A DNA stretch of 64,000 bases from Chitinophagaceae bacterium (GTDB taxonomy: Bacteria; Bacteroidota; Bacteroidia; Chitinophagales; Chitinophagaceae): the NCBI GenBank assembly GCA_016715365.1, contig JADKAM010000002.1:124001-188000 (forward strand). Direction: 5' to 3'. Position 1 is the stretch's first letter. Each line of letters begins with the position of its first letter. The translations under genes were made by a program, and so were the position numbers. This document shows, piece by piece, positions 51,781 to 60,561 of the stretch. The notes under the pieces are model-generated. The model saw only the letters and a program-made list of their open reading frames with translations, had not been told where the DNA came from and made no database searches.

Positions 51781-51993
51781 CTATCCGTTGATATACAATT
51801 CTTCCACCTTCTTCCTCGCCCACGGCGTTTTACGTAAAAATTTAAGGCTGCTGTTTATACTTGGATTGCTTTTAAAACAATTGATGGGAATGAGTTTGCC
51901 CAGTTCTTCCCAGCCATACATTTCCACCAAATGCGTTACGATCATCTGGAGGGTTTTACCATGTAAAGGATCATTAGATGGAGACTGGTTCAT
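51781..51993 (-). CDS. VF530-family small DNA-binding protein
   Basis: A 70-residue protein matching the VF530/DUF2132 family along its length: NDPLHGKTLQMIVTHLVEMYGWEELGKLIPINCFKSNPSINSSLKFLRKTPWARKKVEELYI. The family folds as a small helical domain reported to bind DNA; its cellular role is not established. The ATG at 51991-51993 lies inside the 3' end of the antiporter gene (20-nt overlap, different frame), so the two are probably translated from one message. Confidence 0.9.
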   Translation of the reverse strand: MNQSPSNDPLHGKTLQMIVTHLVEMYGWEELGKLIPINCFKSNPSINSSLKFLRKTPWARKKVEELYING

Positions 51994-53188
51994 CAGTTTT
52001 AGTTTCTTCGGTTAATGTTTCTTTCTTTTTTCCGGTTGCCACTAACCCGATCATCATTACCAGTGCCGACAATAAAACAACCTGCAGAATAAGCGATTTG
52101 TTTACAAGCGGAATCTGTTGAGCCGGAACAATGGAAAGAAAAAGCAGGATGTTTATCAACCCTCTTGGTGCAATAAACAACATGGGAAACATGGGTATTT
52201 TAGTTATTTTAAATTGTATGGCCCGAATGATTAAAGCAACAGCAACAATGCCTGCAGCCCATAAAAAATTATCGGAGTTGATGATCTCTGCTGTTTCTAT
52301 CAGGTAACCAAATAATAAAAAGAAAACGGTGCGTATCAGGAATGTACCTTCGGTTATCAGCTCTTTAAATTTGTGTACTTCTACATTTAGTTCATCAGGT
52401 TTTAGTTTGTTGATCCACCTGAATCGTTTTAGTTCATCCAGGTTACCCAGGAACAAACCAAAAATAAGAATAAAAATAAGCGCCGGTAAATGATATAGTT
52501 TTGCAATGGCATAAATCAGCAGTATCAGTAAAACGATGGGTACAAATTTAATGTGGTGATCAATCTTGCTCAGCAAAAATGCCAGTAAAATGGTGGCAAA
52601 AAATGAAACGCCTATCATTATCAACAACTGCAATCCTGATTCTAAAGCTGTATGAGATTTATTGAGTTCGGTTAAGGCAATAAAATTAAAAAAGATAACA
52701 CCAAAAATATCGGAGAGGCTGCTTTCGTAAGTAATAAATTCCCTGTTAGCTGCACTTAAATATTTTACGCTGGGTATGGCAATGGCGCTGCTGATGACAC
52801 AAAACGGAACAGCATTGGTGAGGGCATCTCTTAAAGAAAGGCCGGTTTGAAAATACTGAAAAGCAAATGCCAGCAAAAAACTCATGGCCAATATGGGGAG
52901 CAATGCAGCAATGAATGATTTTTTGATTACCGAAATTTTGGATTTGTTCAATTCCAGTTCCAGCGAACCTTCCAGCACAATGAGTATTAATCCAATCGTT
53001 CCAAAGATGGGCAATAGCCGGGAGAGGTCTGGAATATTAATATCCAATGCTACAGACAGTTGCCTTACTCCCCAACCCAACAGTAATAAAAGTATTACAG
53101 ATGGTATTTTTGTTTTGGAAGAAGTAAGATCAAAAATATAGGCGATCAGTAATAAAGTACAAATGGTAATGATGATGGCAGAGGTCAT
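51974..53188 (-). CDS. CPA-type Na+/H+ (monovalent cation:proton) antiporter
   Basis: A 404-residue inner-membrane protein with about 12 hydrophobic helices and no cytosolic C-terminal regulatory domain. Family features are the N-terminal VILLLLLGWGVRQLS and LRLSRLLPIFGTIGLILIVLEGSLELEL-type segment, the helix-crossover region LSDIFGVIFFNFIAL holding the ion-binding Asp of the ND/SD type, FILIFGLFLGNLDEL and RTVFFLLFGYLIE. It exchanges protons for Na+ or K+ to control pH and salt; which cation is unknown. A near-consensus TATCTTTA sits 5 nt before the ATG. It overlaps the VF530 gene by 20 nt. Confidence 0.88.
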   Translation of the reverse strand: MTSAIIITICTLLLIAYIFDLTSSKTKIPSVILLLLLGWGVRQLSVALDINIPDLSRLLPIFGTIGLILIVLEGSLELELNKSKISVIKKSFIAALLPILAMSFLLAFAFQYFQTGLSLRDALTNAVPFCVISSAIAIPSVKYLSAANREFITYESSLSDIFGVIFFNFIALTELNKSHTALESGLQLLIMIGVSFFATILLAFLLSKIDHHIKFVPIVLLILLIYAIAKLYHLPALIFILIFGLFLGNLDELKRFRWINKLKPDELNVEVHKFKELITEGTFLIRTVFFLLFGYLIETAEIINSDNFLWAAGIVAVALIIRAIQFKITKIPMFPMLFIAPRGLINILLFLSIVPAQQIPLVNKSLILQVVLLSALVMMIGLVATGKKKETLTEETKTDEPVSI

Positions 53189-53199
53189 ACCTAAAGATA

Positions 53200-53235
53200 A
53201 TTAAAAACGCCCTGCATACTGCAAGGCGTTTAATT
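53200..53235 (-). terminator. Terminator of the icd gene at 53255-54487
   Basis: AAACGCCCTGCA (53205-53216) pairs with TGCAAGGCGTTT (53220-53231), one mismatch. On the minus strand a TTTTTAATT run follows. Confidence 0.82.
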
Positions 53236-53254
53236 TCATAACTGTAAATTATGC

Positions 53255-54487
53255 TTATAATCCCATTTTCTTTTTCAGATTTTCATCAATGGCATCTAAA
53301 AATTCTTCGGTGTATAAATAATGCTCACCATGATTTACTTTATTGCCATGAATACAAACCGCCAGATCTTTTGTCATTTTACCACTTTCAACGGTTTCAA
53401 TACAAACCGCTTCCAATGCGTTACAAAAATCGATCAGTGGCTGGTTGCTGTCTAATTTACCACGGAAGGCAAGGCCTCTTGTCCAGGCAAAAATAGAAGC
53501 GATCGGGTTGGTAGATGTTGGTCTGCCGGCCTGGTGCTCCCTGTAGTGGCGGGTTACGGTACCATGTGCAGCTTCGGCTTCCATAGTGCTTCCGTCAGGA
53601 GTAACCAAAACCGAAGTCATTAAACCCAGTGAACCAAATCCCTGTGCAACCGTATCGCTCTGTACATCACCATCGTAATTTTTACAGGCCCACACAAAAT
53701 TGCCATTCCATTTTAAGGCACTGGCAACCATGTCATCAATCAGGCGGTGCTCGTAAGTAATGCCGGCGGCTGTGTAGGCGGCTTTAAATTCGTTCTGGTA
53801 AACTTCTTCAAAAATATCTTTAAAGCGTCCGTCGTATTTTTTAAGGATGGTATTTTTTGTAGAAAGATATAAAGGCCATTTTTTGCTGAGCGCCATATTA
53901 AAACAACTTCTTGCAAAACCATAAATACTTTCATCGGTATTGTACATGCACATGGCCACGCCATCGCCTTTGTAGTTGTACACTTCAAAGGTTTGTGCAT
54001 CGCCGCCGCCTTCGGGTGTAAAGGTCATGGTTAATTTTCCTTTGCCTTTTATTACCGTATCAGTAGCACGGTACTGGTCGCCAAATGCATGACGGCCAAC
54101 AATGATGGGTGCTGTCCAGTTGGTAACCAAACGTGGTACATTCTGCATGACGATGGGCTCACGAAAAACAGTACCATCTAAAATGTTACGGATGGTTCCG
54201 TTCGGGCTCTTCCACATTTGTTTTAGTTTGAACTCCTCAACTCTTTGCTCATCGGGTGTAATAGTGGCACATTTAATGCCTACGCCGCATGCTTTGATGG
54301 CATTGGCTGCATCAATGGTAACCTGGTCGTTGGTTTCATCACGGTATTCCATGCCCAGGTCATAATATTGAATAGGAACTTCCAGGTAAGGAAGTATCAG
54401 TTTGTCTTTAATGAATTTCCAGATGATACGGGTCATTTCATCGCCGTCCAGTTCCACTACGGGGTTGTCAACTTTAATTTTTGCCAT
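53255..54487 (-). CDS. NADP-dependent isocitrate dehydrogenase, eukaryotic-type homodimer
   Basis: Oxidises isocitrate to 2-oxoglutarate in the TCA cycle, making NADPH. The 410-residue sequence is of the subfamily seen in mitochondria and some bacteria: NPVVELDGDEMTRIIWKFIKDKLILPYLE, the substrate loop KSPNGTIRNILDGTVFREPI, GRHAFGDQYRATD, IDDMVASALKWNGNFVWACKNYDGDVQSDTVAQGFGSLGLM (metal Asp residues) and EAAHGTVTRHYR (NADP site). Its upstream neighbour on the same strand, 87 nt away, is a second isocitrate dehydrogenase of the E. coli type. A TACATTTG -7 box lies in the gap at 54507-54514, so it can be transcribed separately. Confidence 0.95.
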   Translation of the reverse strand: MAKIKVDNPVVELDGDEMTRIIWKFIKDKLILPYLEVPIQYYDLGMEYRDETNDQVTIDAANAIKACGVGIKCATITPDEQRVEEFKLKQMWKSPNGTIRNILDGTVFREPIVMQNVPRLVTNWTAPIIVGRHAFGDQYRATDTVIKGKGKLTMTFTPEGGGDAQTFEVYNYKGDGVAMCMYNTDESIYGFARSCFNMALSKKWPLYLSTKNTILKKYDGRFKDIFEEVYQNEFKAAYTAAGITYEHRLIDDMVASALKWNGNFVWACKNYDGDVQSDTVAQGFGSLGLMTSVLVTPDGSTMEAEAAHGTVTRHYREHQAGRPTSTNPIASIFAWTRGLAFRGKLDSNQPLIDFCNALEAVCIETVESGKMTKDLAVCIHGNKVNHGEHYLYTEEFLDAIDENLKKKMGL

Positions 54488-54506
54488 GATTTATAAATTG
54501 TTTTTG

Positions 54507-54514
54507 CAAATGTA
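54507..54514 (-). promoter_or_regulatory. -7 promoter element between the two isocitrate dehydrogenase genes
   Basis: The minus strand reads TACATTTG (exact TAnnTTTG), about 20 nt before the ATG at 54485-54487. It suggests independent expression of the downstream enzyme. The neighbouring 54530-54570 stretch is simple CAAAA/CTCAAAA-word sequence. Confidence 0.5.
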
Positions 54515-54574
54515 CATTAATAGGGAAAGTCAAAACTCAAAACTCAAAAGTTTGAATTCACAACTCATAATTTC

Positions 54575-55885
54575 CTACAGGCTGCTGCTTTTCTTTAATT
54601 GTGCATCACCTGTTACTGAACCCATATCGGAAATGATCTCTTCGCCGAACTCAGTTGTTTTTAAAAGTGTGGCGCCGCTCATCAGGTTATAAAAATCTAT
54701 CGTTACCCTTTTACGCATGATGGCAGCCTGAAGTGCAGATGTGATCAGATCCGCCGCTTCTTTCCAGCCAATATACTCCAGCAGCATACAGCCGCTTAAA
54801 ATAACCGAAGAAGGGTTCATACTGTTGGTGCCGGCAAATTTTGGTGCTGTTCCATGTGTTGCTTCAAACACGGCATAGCCGGTATTGTAATTGATGTTGG
54901 CACCGGGCGCAATACCAATTCCGCCTACTTCTGCAGCCAGTGCATCCGAAATATAATCGCCGTTCAGATTGAGCGTGGCTACCACCGAATAATCTTTTGG
55001 TGCAATCAATATCTGTTGTAAAAAATTATCGGCAATAATATCTTTCACCAGCAGTTTGCCATCGTGCAGGGCTTTGCGCTGTACTTCGTTGGCATGTGCT
55101 TCGCCGTGTTCTTTTTTCAGTTCGTCCCATTCAGCCCAGGTAAAAGTCTGATCGCCAAATTCCTGGCGGGCCACTTCGTAGCCCCAGGTTTTAAAACCAC
55201 CTTCGGTAAATTTCATGATGTTGCCCTTGTGTACCAATGACACCGAAGGAAGATCATGTTCAAGCGCATGTTTAATGGCTGCTCTTACCAGGCGTTTGCT
55301 GCCTTCAGATGAAACCGGTTTTACACCATAGCTGCTGTCGCCCGGGAAACGGATATTTTTCACACCCATTTCTTCTATCAAAAATTTTTCAAACTTCTGT
55401 GCTTCTGCAGATCCGGCTTTCCACTCAATGCCGGCATAAATATCTTCGGTGTTTTCCCTGAAGATGATCATGTCTACATTTTCGGGATGCGTTACCGGTG
55501 AAGGAACCCCTTTGAACCATTTTACCGGCCTTACGCAGGCATACAGGTCCAGGTCTTGCCGCATGGCTACATTCAGCGAACGGATGCCACCGCCAATAGG
55601 AGTGGTTAGTGGCCCTTTGATGGATACCAGATAATCTTTTGCAGTCTGCAAAGTTTCGGCAGGCAGCCATTCGCCGGTTTGTTTAAAAGCTTTTTCACCG
55701 GCCAGCATTTCCTTCCACTCGATTTTGCGGTTGCCGCCATAGGCTTTGTCCACAGCGGTATCAAATACTTTTTGTGCTACATGCCATATTTCAGGTCCAA
55801 TGCCGTCGCCTTCAATAAAAGGGATGATCGGGTTGTTGGGAACATTTAGTTTTCCAGCTGCACCCATGGTTATTTTTTCTGCCAT
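54575..55885 (-). CDS. icd: NADP-dependent isocitrate dehydrogenase, E. coli Icd type
   Basis: Second isocitrate dehydrogenase, of the prokaryotic subfamily. The 436-residue protein (ATG at 55883-55885, MAEKITMGAAGKL) matches E. coli Icd: FIEGDGIGPEIW, GPLTTPIGGGIRSLNVAMRQDLDLYACVRPVKW (including the Ser that AceK phosphorylates in E. coli), MIIFRENTEDIYAGIEW, LVHKGNIMKFTEGGFKTWGY, VIAD-like DIIADNFLQQIL, LNLNGDYISDALAAEVGGIGIAPGANI and FEATHGTAPKFAG. An insert EWDELKKEHGEAHANEVQ is longer than in E. coli. The longer frame from 55942 is leader, holding the 20-bp element shared with upp. Confidence 0.95.
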   Translation of the reverse strand: MAEKITMGAAGKLNVPNNPIIPFIEGDGIGPEIWHVAQKVFDTAVDKAYGGNRKIEWKEMLAGEKAFKQTGEWLPAETLQTAKDYLVSIKGPLTTPIGGGIRSLNVAMRQDLDLYACVRPVKWFKGVPSPVTHPENVDMIIFRENTEDIYAGIEWKAGSAEAQKFEKFLIEEMGVKNIRFPGDSSYGVKPVSSEGSKRLVRAAIKHALEHDLPSVSLVHKGNIMKFTEGGFKTWGYEVARQEFGDQTFTWAEWDELKKEHGEAHANEVQRKALHDGKLLVKDIIADNFLQQILIAPKDYSVVATLNLNGDYISDALAAEVGGIGIAPGANINYNTGYAVFEATHGTAPKFAGTNSMNPSSVILSGCMLLEYIGWKEAADLITSALQAAIMRKRVTIDFYNLMSGATLLKTTEFGEEIISDMGSVTGDAQLKKSSSL

Positions 55886-55932
55886 AATATTTTTTTTGGA
55901 GCCCGGCCGCTTTGCTGCTATTAAGCTGCATG

Positions 55933-55952
55933 GGCGTCGCACTCTTGTACTA
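55933..55952 (-). promoter_or_regulatory. 20-bp leader element shared with the upp leader
   Basis: Identical to 32013-32032 (TAGTACAAGAGTGCGACGCC on the minus strand). It lies 47 nt upstream of the icd ATG and about 30 nt downstream of a TAAATTTG box at 55981-55988, so inside the predicted 5' UTR. Confidence 0.6.
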
Positions 55953-55980
55953 TAAATCTTTACTGAACTTTTTTGAATGG

Positions 55981-55988
55981 CAAATTTA
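55981..55988 (-). promoter_or_regulatory. Candidate -7 element for icd
   Basis: The minus strand reads TAAATTTG, an exact TAnnTTTG match, about 95 nt before the ATG at 55885. Confidence 0.45.
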
Positions 55989-56017
55989 AGAAAACGGGGT
56001 CGTAGTTTAAAAGGAAT

Positions 56018-56052
56018 TAAAAAGCTTTCTGTTTTTGACAGAAAGCTTTTTT
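56018..56052 (-). terminator. Terminator of the lipoprotein gene at 56070-57851
   Basis: AAAAAGCTTTCTG-TTTTTGA-CAGAAAGCTTTTT, perfect 13-bp stem. The same hairpin, nearly base for base, follows the paralogous gene at 57968-58003. Confidence 0.9.
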
Positions 56053-56069
56053 TAAATTTGATTTTGTAT

Positions 56070-57851
56070 TTAGAAAGTTCTTTTGATCCTGAAACTGCAG
56101 GTTATAGCATATGGTGTATTTGTTGGTGGTTGCAGAAAATTGCCTGAAAAGTTTCCGGCCATATATTGACCGATCGTTCCATATTCGGTAATCGATACAT
56201 TGACAGGAGGATTGGTTATCACCATGTTACTTCCTCCTGAGGAAAAAGTGTGTAACACTTGTGTACTGCCCTGTCCTATTCCTGCGTTTATAATTTGTAA
56301 GTGTCCCGCGAAAATGGTCTTGGCAGGGTCAACGTAAAAATACACAGCGTAGCTTGTATTGTCGCCCAAAAGTGATAAATAATGGTAGGTTTGCGTAATG
56401 CCGTTCTTTGTTAAATTGACAAATTCGGGTACCGAGGTACATACCTGTATTGGGGGAATAGTATTGCTTCCTGGAACAATATTTATATTTAAAGTTCCGC
56501 TTGTCATATTTGTTGCCAGATCTTCCGCAATCAACGTAACTGGTGTAGCTGCATTACTGCAAAGTGAAAGCATTCCCGAATAGGTGCCGGCATTATTAAG
56601 GTTCATCCGGGTATAATTGCTTCCACTAAACACCATAACATATCCATTGGTTACGGGCGCATTTGAGCAATTAACCGCTGTGCCGCTAATAAAGGCCATA
56701 TTATTATTTGTAAAGGGGATAGTTATTATCCCTAAGGATACATTCACTGTAACTGTGGTGATGTTACGTGAATACAACAGGGTTGAGCAGCCGGCATTCC
56801 TAAACACTTCAAATAATAATTGAGAATTTGCCGGAACCGGCCCGCTTACATAACCTGATGAATTGGTATATCCATAGCGGAAATTAGCAGGGTTACCCAC
56901 AACTGAAACTTTTACCCGGGCATTTTGCAGGGGTTGATTATTACGATCCGTAATCAACGTAGCACTCAATTCTACAAAATTGCAAGGCACATCAACATTC
57001 CAGAAAGAAAAATGGCTAACCTCACCCACATAATTACTGCCGGTTTTTGTTGCAGCGCCTTCTTCCTTCCATAAACCTTTGGCTTCATCAAAATACCAAA
57101 GCGGTATACTTGCAGGTGCTGATGATAAAAGCGAAGATGGAATGGGTAAACTTAAAGTTGCTTTTTTGCCTGTTGCTATCTGTAATAACTCTCCACCGCT
57201 GCCGGTTAACTCAATCGCTGCCATACCGTATGTGGTAAGCAATTGTGCATTTCCATTGGTATTTATTCCACGTAAATCGCCGGGCATTGTGTTGGGTAAA
57301 TCAGTTGCTGTGGGGTTAAGCCAGTAAGCTGCAACATTTACGGTACCCGTATATGCCGCATTGGTACCTGCGTTTACAACCCCATTGGCAGGTAAAGTAA
57401 TGCTTAAACCATTTGCCAATGTTACCGCACCACCGGATGTTGCACTAACGGTTCCGGCATTGGCCTTGCGTATTAATTTAATTCTGAAAAAAGCAGACTT
57501 TCCTTCTTCTGCCATATAGGTTTTAATCCTTTTGAAATAGCCTGTTTTGCTTGCTGTAACTACGGCTGCTTCTTTCACAACATCAACATTTGTTGCTTCA
57601 AAATAACCATACTTGTCAGTAGTTATAGTTGCAGTACCAATCTGCACAGTTGCAATATTTACAGGCAAATCATTTTCATCAGTTACAAACCCGCTGACTG
57701 ATGATTTTACTTTGGTAGTCAGATCAGGTGGATTGCCATTATCAATTACCGGAATATCAGTATTTTTTTTACAGCCGGTAAAAAGAGCAGCAGTAAATAA
57801 AACTGAAAATAATAAGGCAATAAATTTTATAGAGGAGTAGATTTTTATCAT
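56070..57851 (-). CDS. Large lipoprotein with carboxypeptidase-regulatory-like domain
   Basis: A 593-residue lipoprotein (lipobox FTGC, Cys27, then KKNT). Domains: a CarboxypepD_reg-like beta sandwich (about 50-125, SSVSGFVTDENDLPVNIATVQIGTATITTDKYGYFEATNVDV); a conserved block (about 135-290) TLANGLSITLPANGVV ... YTGTVNVAAYWLNPTATDLPNTMPGDLRGIN ... IPLWYFDEAKGLWKEEG ... GEVSHFSFWNVD, reminiscent of the CILP/FAM171-like surface-protein module; then further Ig-like repeats. No enzyme motif. It is a tandem paralogue of the gene at 58018, with a duplicated terminator, so the pair arose by segmental duplication. Probably surface exposed; function unknown. Confidence 0.85.
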   Translation of the reverse strand: MIKIYSSIKFIALLFSVLFTAALFTGCKKNTDIPVIDNGNPPDLTTKVKSSVSGFVTDENDLPVNIATVQIGTATITTDKYGYFEATNVDVVKEAAVVTASKTGYFKRIKTYMAEEGKSAFFRIKLIRKANAGTVSATSGGAVTLANGLSITLPANGVVNAGTNAAYTGTVNVAAYWLNPTATDLPNTMPGDLRGINTNGNAQLLTTYGMAAIELTGSGGELLQIATGKKATLSLPIPSSLLSSAPASIPLWYFDEAKGLWKEEGAATKTGSNYVGEVSHFSFWNVDVPCNFVELSATLITDRNNQPLQNARVKVSVVGNPANFRYGYTNSSGYVSGPVPANSQLLFEVFRNAGCSTLLYSRNITTVTVNVSLGIITIPFTNNNMAFISGTAVNCSNAPVTNGYVMVFSGSNYTRMNLNNAGTYSGMLSLCSNAATPVTLIAEDLATNMTSGTLNINIVPGSNTIPPIQVCTSVPEFVNLTKNGITQTYHYLSLLGDNTSYAVYFYVDPAKTIFAGHLQIINAGIGQGSTQVLHTFSSGGSNMVITNPPVNVSITEYGTIGQYMAGNFSGNFLQPPTNTPYAITCSFRIKRTF

Positions 57852-57967
57852 GCAGTAAGTTTAAGGCAGATGTTCTTACAAGGTAAGCATGTTTAATTTA
57901 ATTGCAACTTAATTCAATCCTATTTTTAGATTGAAAAATTGAAAAAATGAGCTTTGGTTAAAGGAAT

Positions 57968-58003
57968 AAAAAAGCTTTCTGTTTTTGACAGAAAGCTTTT
58001 TAA
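57968..58003 (-). terminator. Terminator of the GNAT-lipoprotein fusion gene (duplicate of 56018-56052)
   Basis: AAAAAAGCTTTCTG-TTTTTGA-CAGAAAGCTTTTT, the same stem and loop as at 56018-56052, 15 nt past the stop at 58018. Confidence 0.9.
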
Positions 58004-58017
58004 AATAAAGAACTTAA

Positions 58018-60098
58018 TTAATTATTTCGTCGCAGCCTGAAATTACAGCTAACATTGTACAGCGTATTTGCAGGTGCAGCGCCTGTAAATATACCTGTGA
58101 AATTACCGGCCGTAAACTGCCCAACAGCTCCGTATTCAGTAATATTTACCAATATAGGTGTAGTAATATGAATGGAATCTAGGATTTGGCTTGCAAAGAA
58201 ATTTTGAAGCGTTTGACTGCTTCCAACTCCTACTCCTGCATTAGTCATTTGGAAACTTACATTACTTGAAGGTGGAGTTGGTTTGTAGCCTGTTAATGAT
58301 ATCCATGTCTGGAGGTTATTAAAATAACTGAACGTATCGGCTGGTGATGTAAAACTGTAAGGCGTACTGTTAATGGTATAGGTTATAAACTGTTGCGATG
58401 TAACACCGCAGGCTTGTATGTTGGCAACCGTATTAACTCCTGCATTTATTACATAAGTTACGTTAGCGCTTTGCTGCTGGGTAGCAGCATCTTCGCCAAT
58501 CAATAAAACGGTTTGGGGGAAAGAACAGAAAATTTTATTAAAGCTGTATGCCCCTATATTATTCAAAGGATATCTTGTAAATACATATCCCTCCTGTATA
58601 ATAATGTAACCATTGGTTACCGGCATACTGGCGCAATTGGTCACGGTTCCGCTTATTGTTGCAAGGATATTGGCAGTAGGAACCGTAATGACTCCCAAAG
58701 AGATATTTACATTAGTAGTAGTAAATGTTTGTGTATAAACAGGAGTTGTGCAACCGTAATTTGCAAATACTTCCATAAGCAGGTTTGCATTGGCTGGTAC
58801 AGCACCGCCAACATAACCTGAAGAATCGGTGAAACCCCAGCCGCTATTGCTGGTTCCAACTACCGTAATTTTTACCATTGTATACGGCAATGGATTTCCC
58901 GCTGAATTTTTTAACGTACAGTTAAACTGCACATAATTGGCAGGCACATCGCAATTCCAAAACGAAAAATGGCTTACATCACCCACATAGGTATTGCCGG
59001 TTTTTGTTGCACTGCCTTCCTGCTTCCATAAACCATTGACTTCATCAAAATACCATAAAGGAATGGTGGCTGGTGCCGAAGCCGAAAGAGAAGATGGTAT
59101 GGGTAAAGTAAGTGTTGCTTTTTGTCCGTTTGCTATTTGTAATAATTCTCCCGATGCGCCGGTTAGTTCTACCGCTGCCATACCAAATGTTTGCAGCAGT
59201 TTTAAAGTGCCTTCTGTATTAATACCACGCAGGTCGCCGGGCATTATTTGGTTCAGATCTGCAGCTGTTGGGTTTATCCAGTAAGCTGCAACATTTACAG
59301 TGCCTGTATATATTGCATTGGTTGCTGCATTTACAATACTACCCGAAGGTAACTTAATGCTTAAGCCGTTTGCTAATGTAACAGTACCGCCAGATGCAGC
59401 ATTCACATTGCCAACAGTTGTTTTTGGTATTAATTTTATTCTGAAGAAAGCAGCTTTGCCTTCCTTAGCCATATAGGTTTTAATGCCTTTAAAATAACCT
59501 GGCTTAATTACTGTTACAACTGCGGCTTCTTTTACCACCTGTACATTCTTTGCTTCAAAATAGCCGTATTTATCTGTAGTGATGCTGCTTGAACCGAATT
59601 GTACACTTGCGCCCATTACTGCTGCATCATTTTCATCGGTTACAAAACCCGATACGGATGAATTGATTTTTGTTGAAAGATCGGGTGGCGTTACAACAAC
59701 TGTTCCGTAAAAATTTATCGCAGGTTCATTCCAGTCCAGTACCTGCCAAACCAGGCCGCTGTATTTTTTTGCTTTACATTCTTCTATCAGTGTATCAAAC
59801 AATAATTTACCCATTCCTTTGCCCCGCATTTTTTCTGATACTAAAAAATCTTCCAGGTACAGGCGCTGGCCTTTCCAGGTGCTGTAGCGGATATAGCATA
59901 AAGCAAAACCTTCCACATGGCCTTCATGCTCAGCCACCCAGGCAAACCATACCGGCTTCTCCCAAAACCGCTCTCAACAAAATGATCAATGCTTACCGTA
60001 ACTGCATCTGGTTCCTTTTCATATACTGCCAGTTCCTGAATAAGTTCCATCATTCTTATACAATCTTCTTTAACAGCTTTTCTTATTAAAATTGACAT
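58018..60098 (-). pseudogene. GNAT acetyltransferase fused to a lipoprotein paralogue, with a frameshift in the GNAT part
   Basis: From the ATG at 60098 the frame encodes a GNAT N-terminus (MSILIRKAVKEDCIRMMELIQELAVYEKEPDAVTVSIDHFVESGFG). It shifts at the G3 run (plus-strand CCC 59961-59963) and resumes as EKPVWFAWVAEHEGHVEGFALCYI ... RGKGMGKLLFDTLIEECKAKKYSGLVWQVLDWNEPAINFYG (acetyl-CoA loop RGKGMG). At about 59703 it passes in frame, with no stop, into PPDLSTKINSSVSGFVTDENDA, the mature part of a lipoprotein paralogous to 56070-57851. The GNAT end and the lipoprotein signal peptide are both missing, as if a deletion joined two genes. One extra G would give a single 693-residue reading frame. 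Without a signal the lipoprotein half would stay in the cytoplasm. Confidence 0.82.
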
Positions 60099-60101
60099 GC
60101 G

Positions 60102-60560
60102 TTAAAATTTTATCACCGAAAATACTACAGTAAGTTGAAGTGTTATGGCAATGGCCAGGCAAAATATCCAACCCCAAAACCATTTTTTAGGCAGGGCCAG
60201 TTTTTGCACGTTTAAAAAATACAGAACGATCATTACCAAAACGGCAACAATTAATGACGCAATAAAAAAAAGCGGGTCATTAAGTTTGGTAAATGAAGCA
60301 GCAATGGTATACGGCAATAAAATTACAGAACCAACCAGGCAGGTGGCACCCATATTTTTCAGGAAGTCCCATTTTTTATCAGCAAGAAAAAAATAAGCGG
60401 CAACAATTTGCAAGCCCCATTTAGCCCCGGCTATACCGGTGGATAATAATTTTTGCGGAAAATCAGTGTACAAAGGGCACACATCCACAAACCACCAGGT
60501 TATGGCAGTTGATAAAAAAAAGTACAATATTGCCAGGTAAATATTTCTTGAATTTGCCAT
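60102..60560 (-). CDS. Small integral membrane protein of unknown function
   Basis: A 152-residue inner-membrane protein with about five hydrophobic segments (YLAILYFFLSTAITWWFV, WGLQIVAAYFFLA, MGATCLVGSVILLPYTIAA, PLFFIASLIVAVLVMIVLYFL and WGWIFCLAIAITLQLTVVFSVI). A DVCPLYTDFP segment after the first helix is the only polar motif. I recognise no named family. It lies 1 nt downstream of the Cys/Met PLP-enzyme gene and 3 nt upstream of the GNAT ATG on the same strand, so the three are probably one operon. Confidence 0.82.
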   Translation of the reverse strand: MANSRNIYLAILYFFLSTAITWWFVDVCPLYTDFPQKLLSTGIAGAKWGLQIVAAYFFLADKKWDFLKNMGATCLVGSVILLPYTIAASFTKLNDPLFFIASLIVAVLVMIVLYFLNVQKLALPKKWFWGWIFCLAIAITLQLTVVFSVIKF

Positions 60561-60561
60561 T

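Noticed and set aside
55886..55942. N-terminal extension of icd (MRRPCSLIAAKRPGS...)
   Set aside because: The family begins near MAEKITM; the extension reads through the shared leader element.
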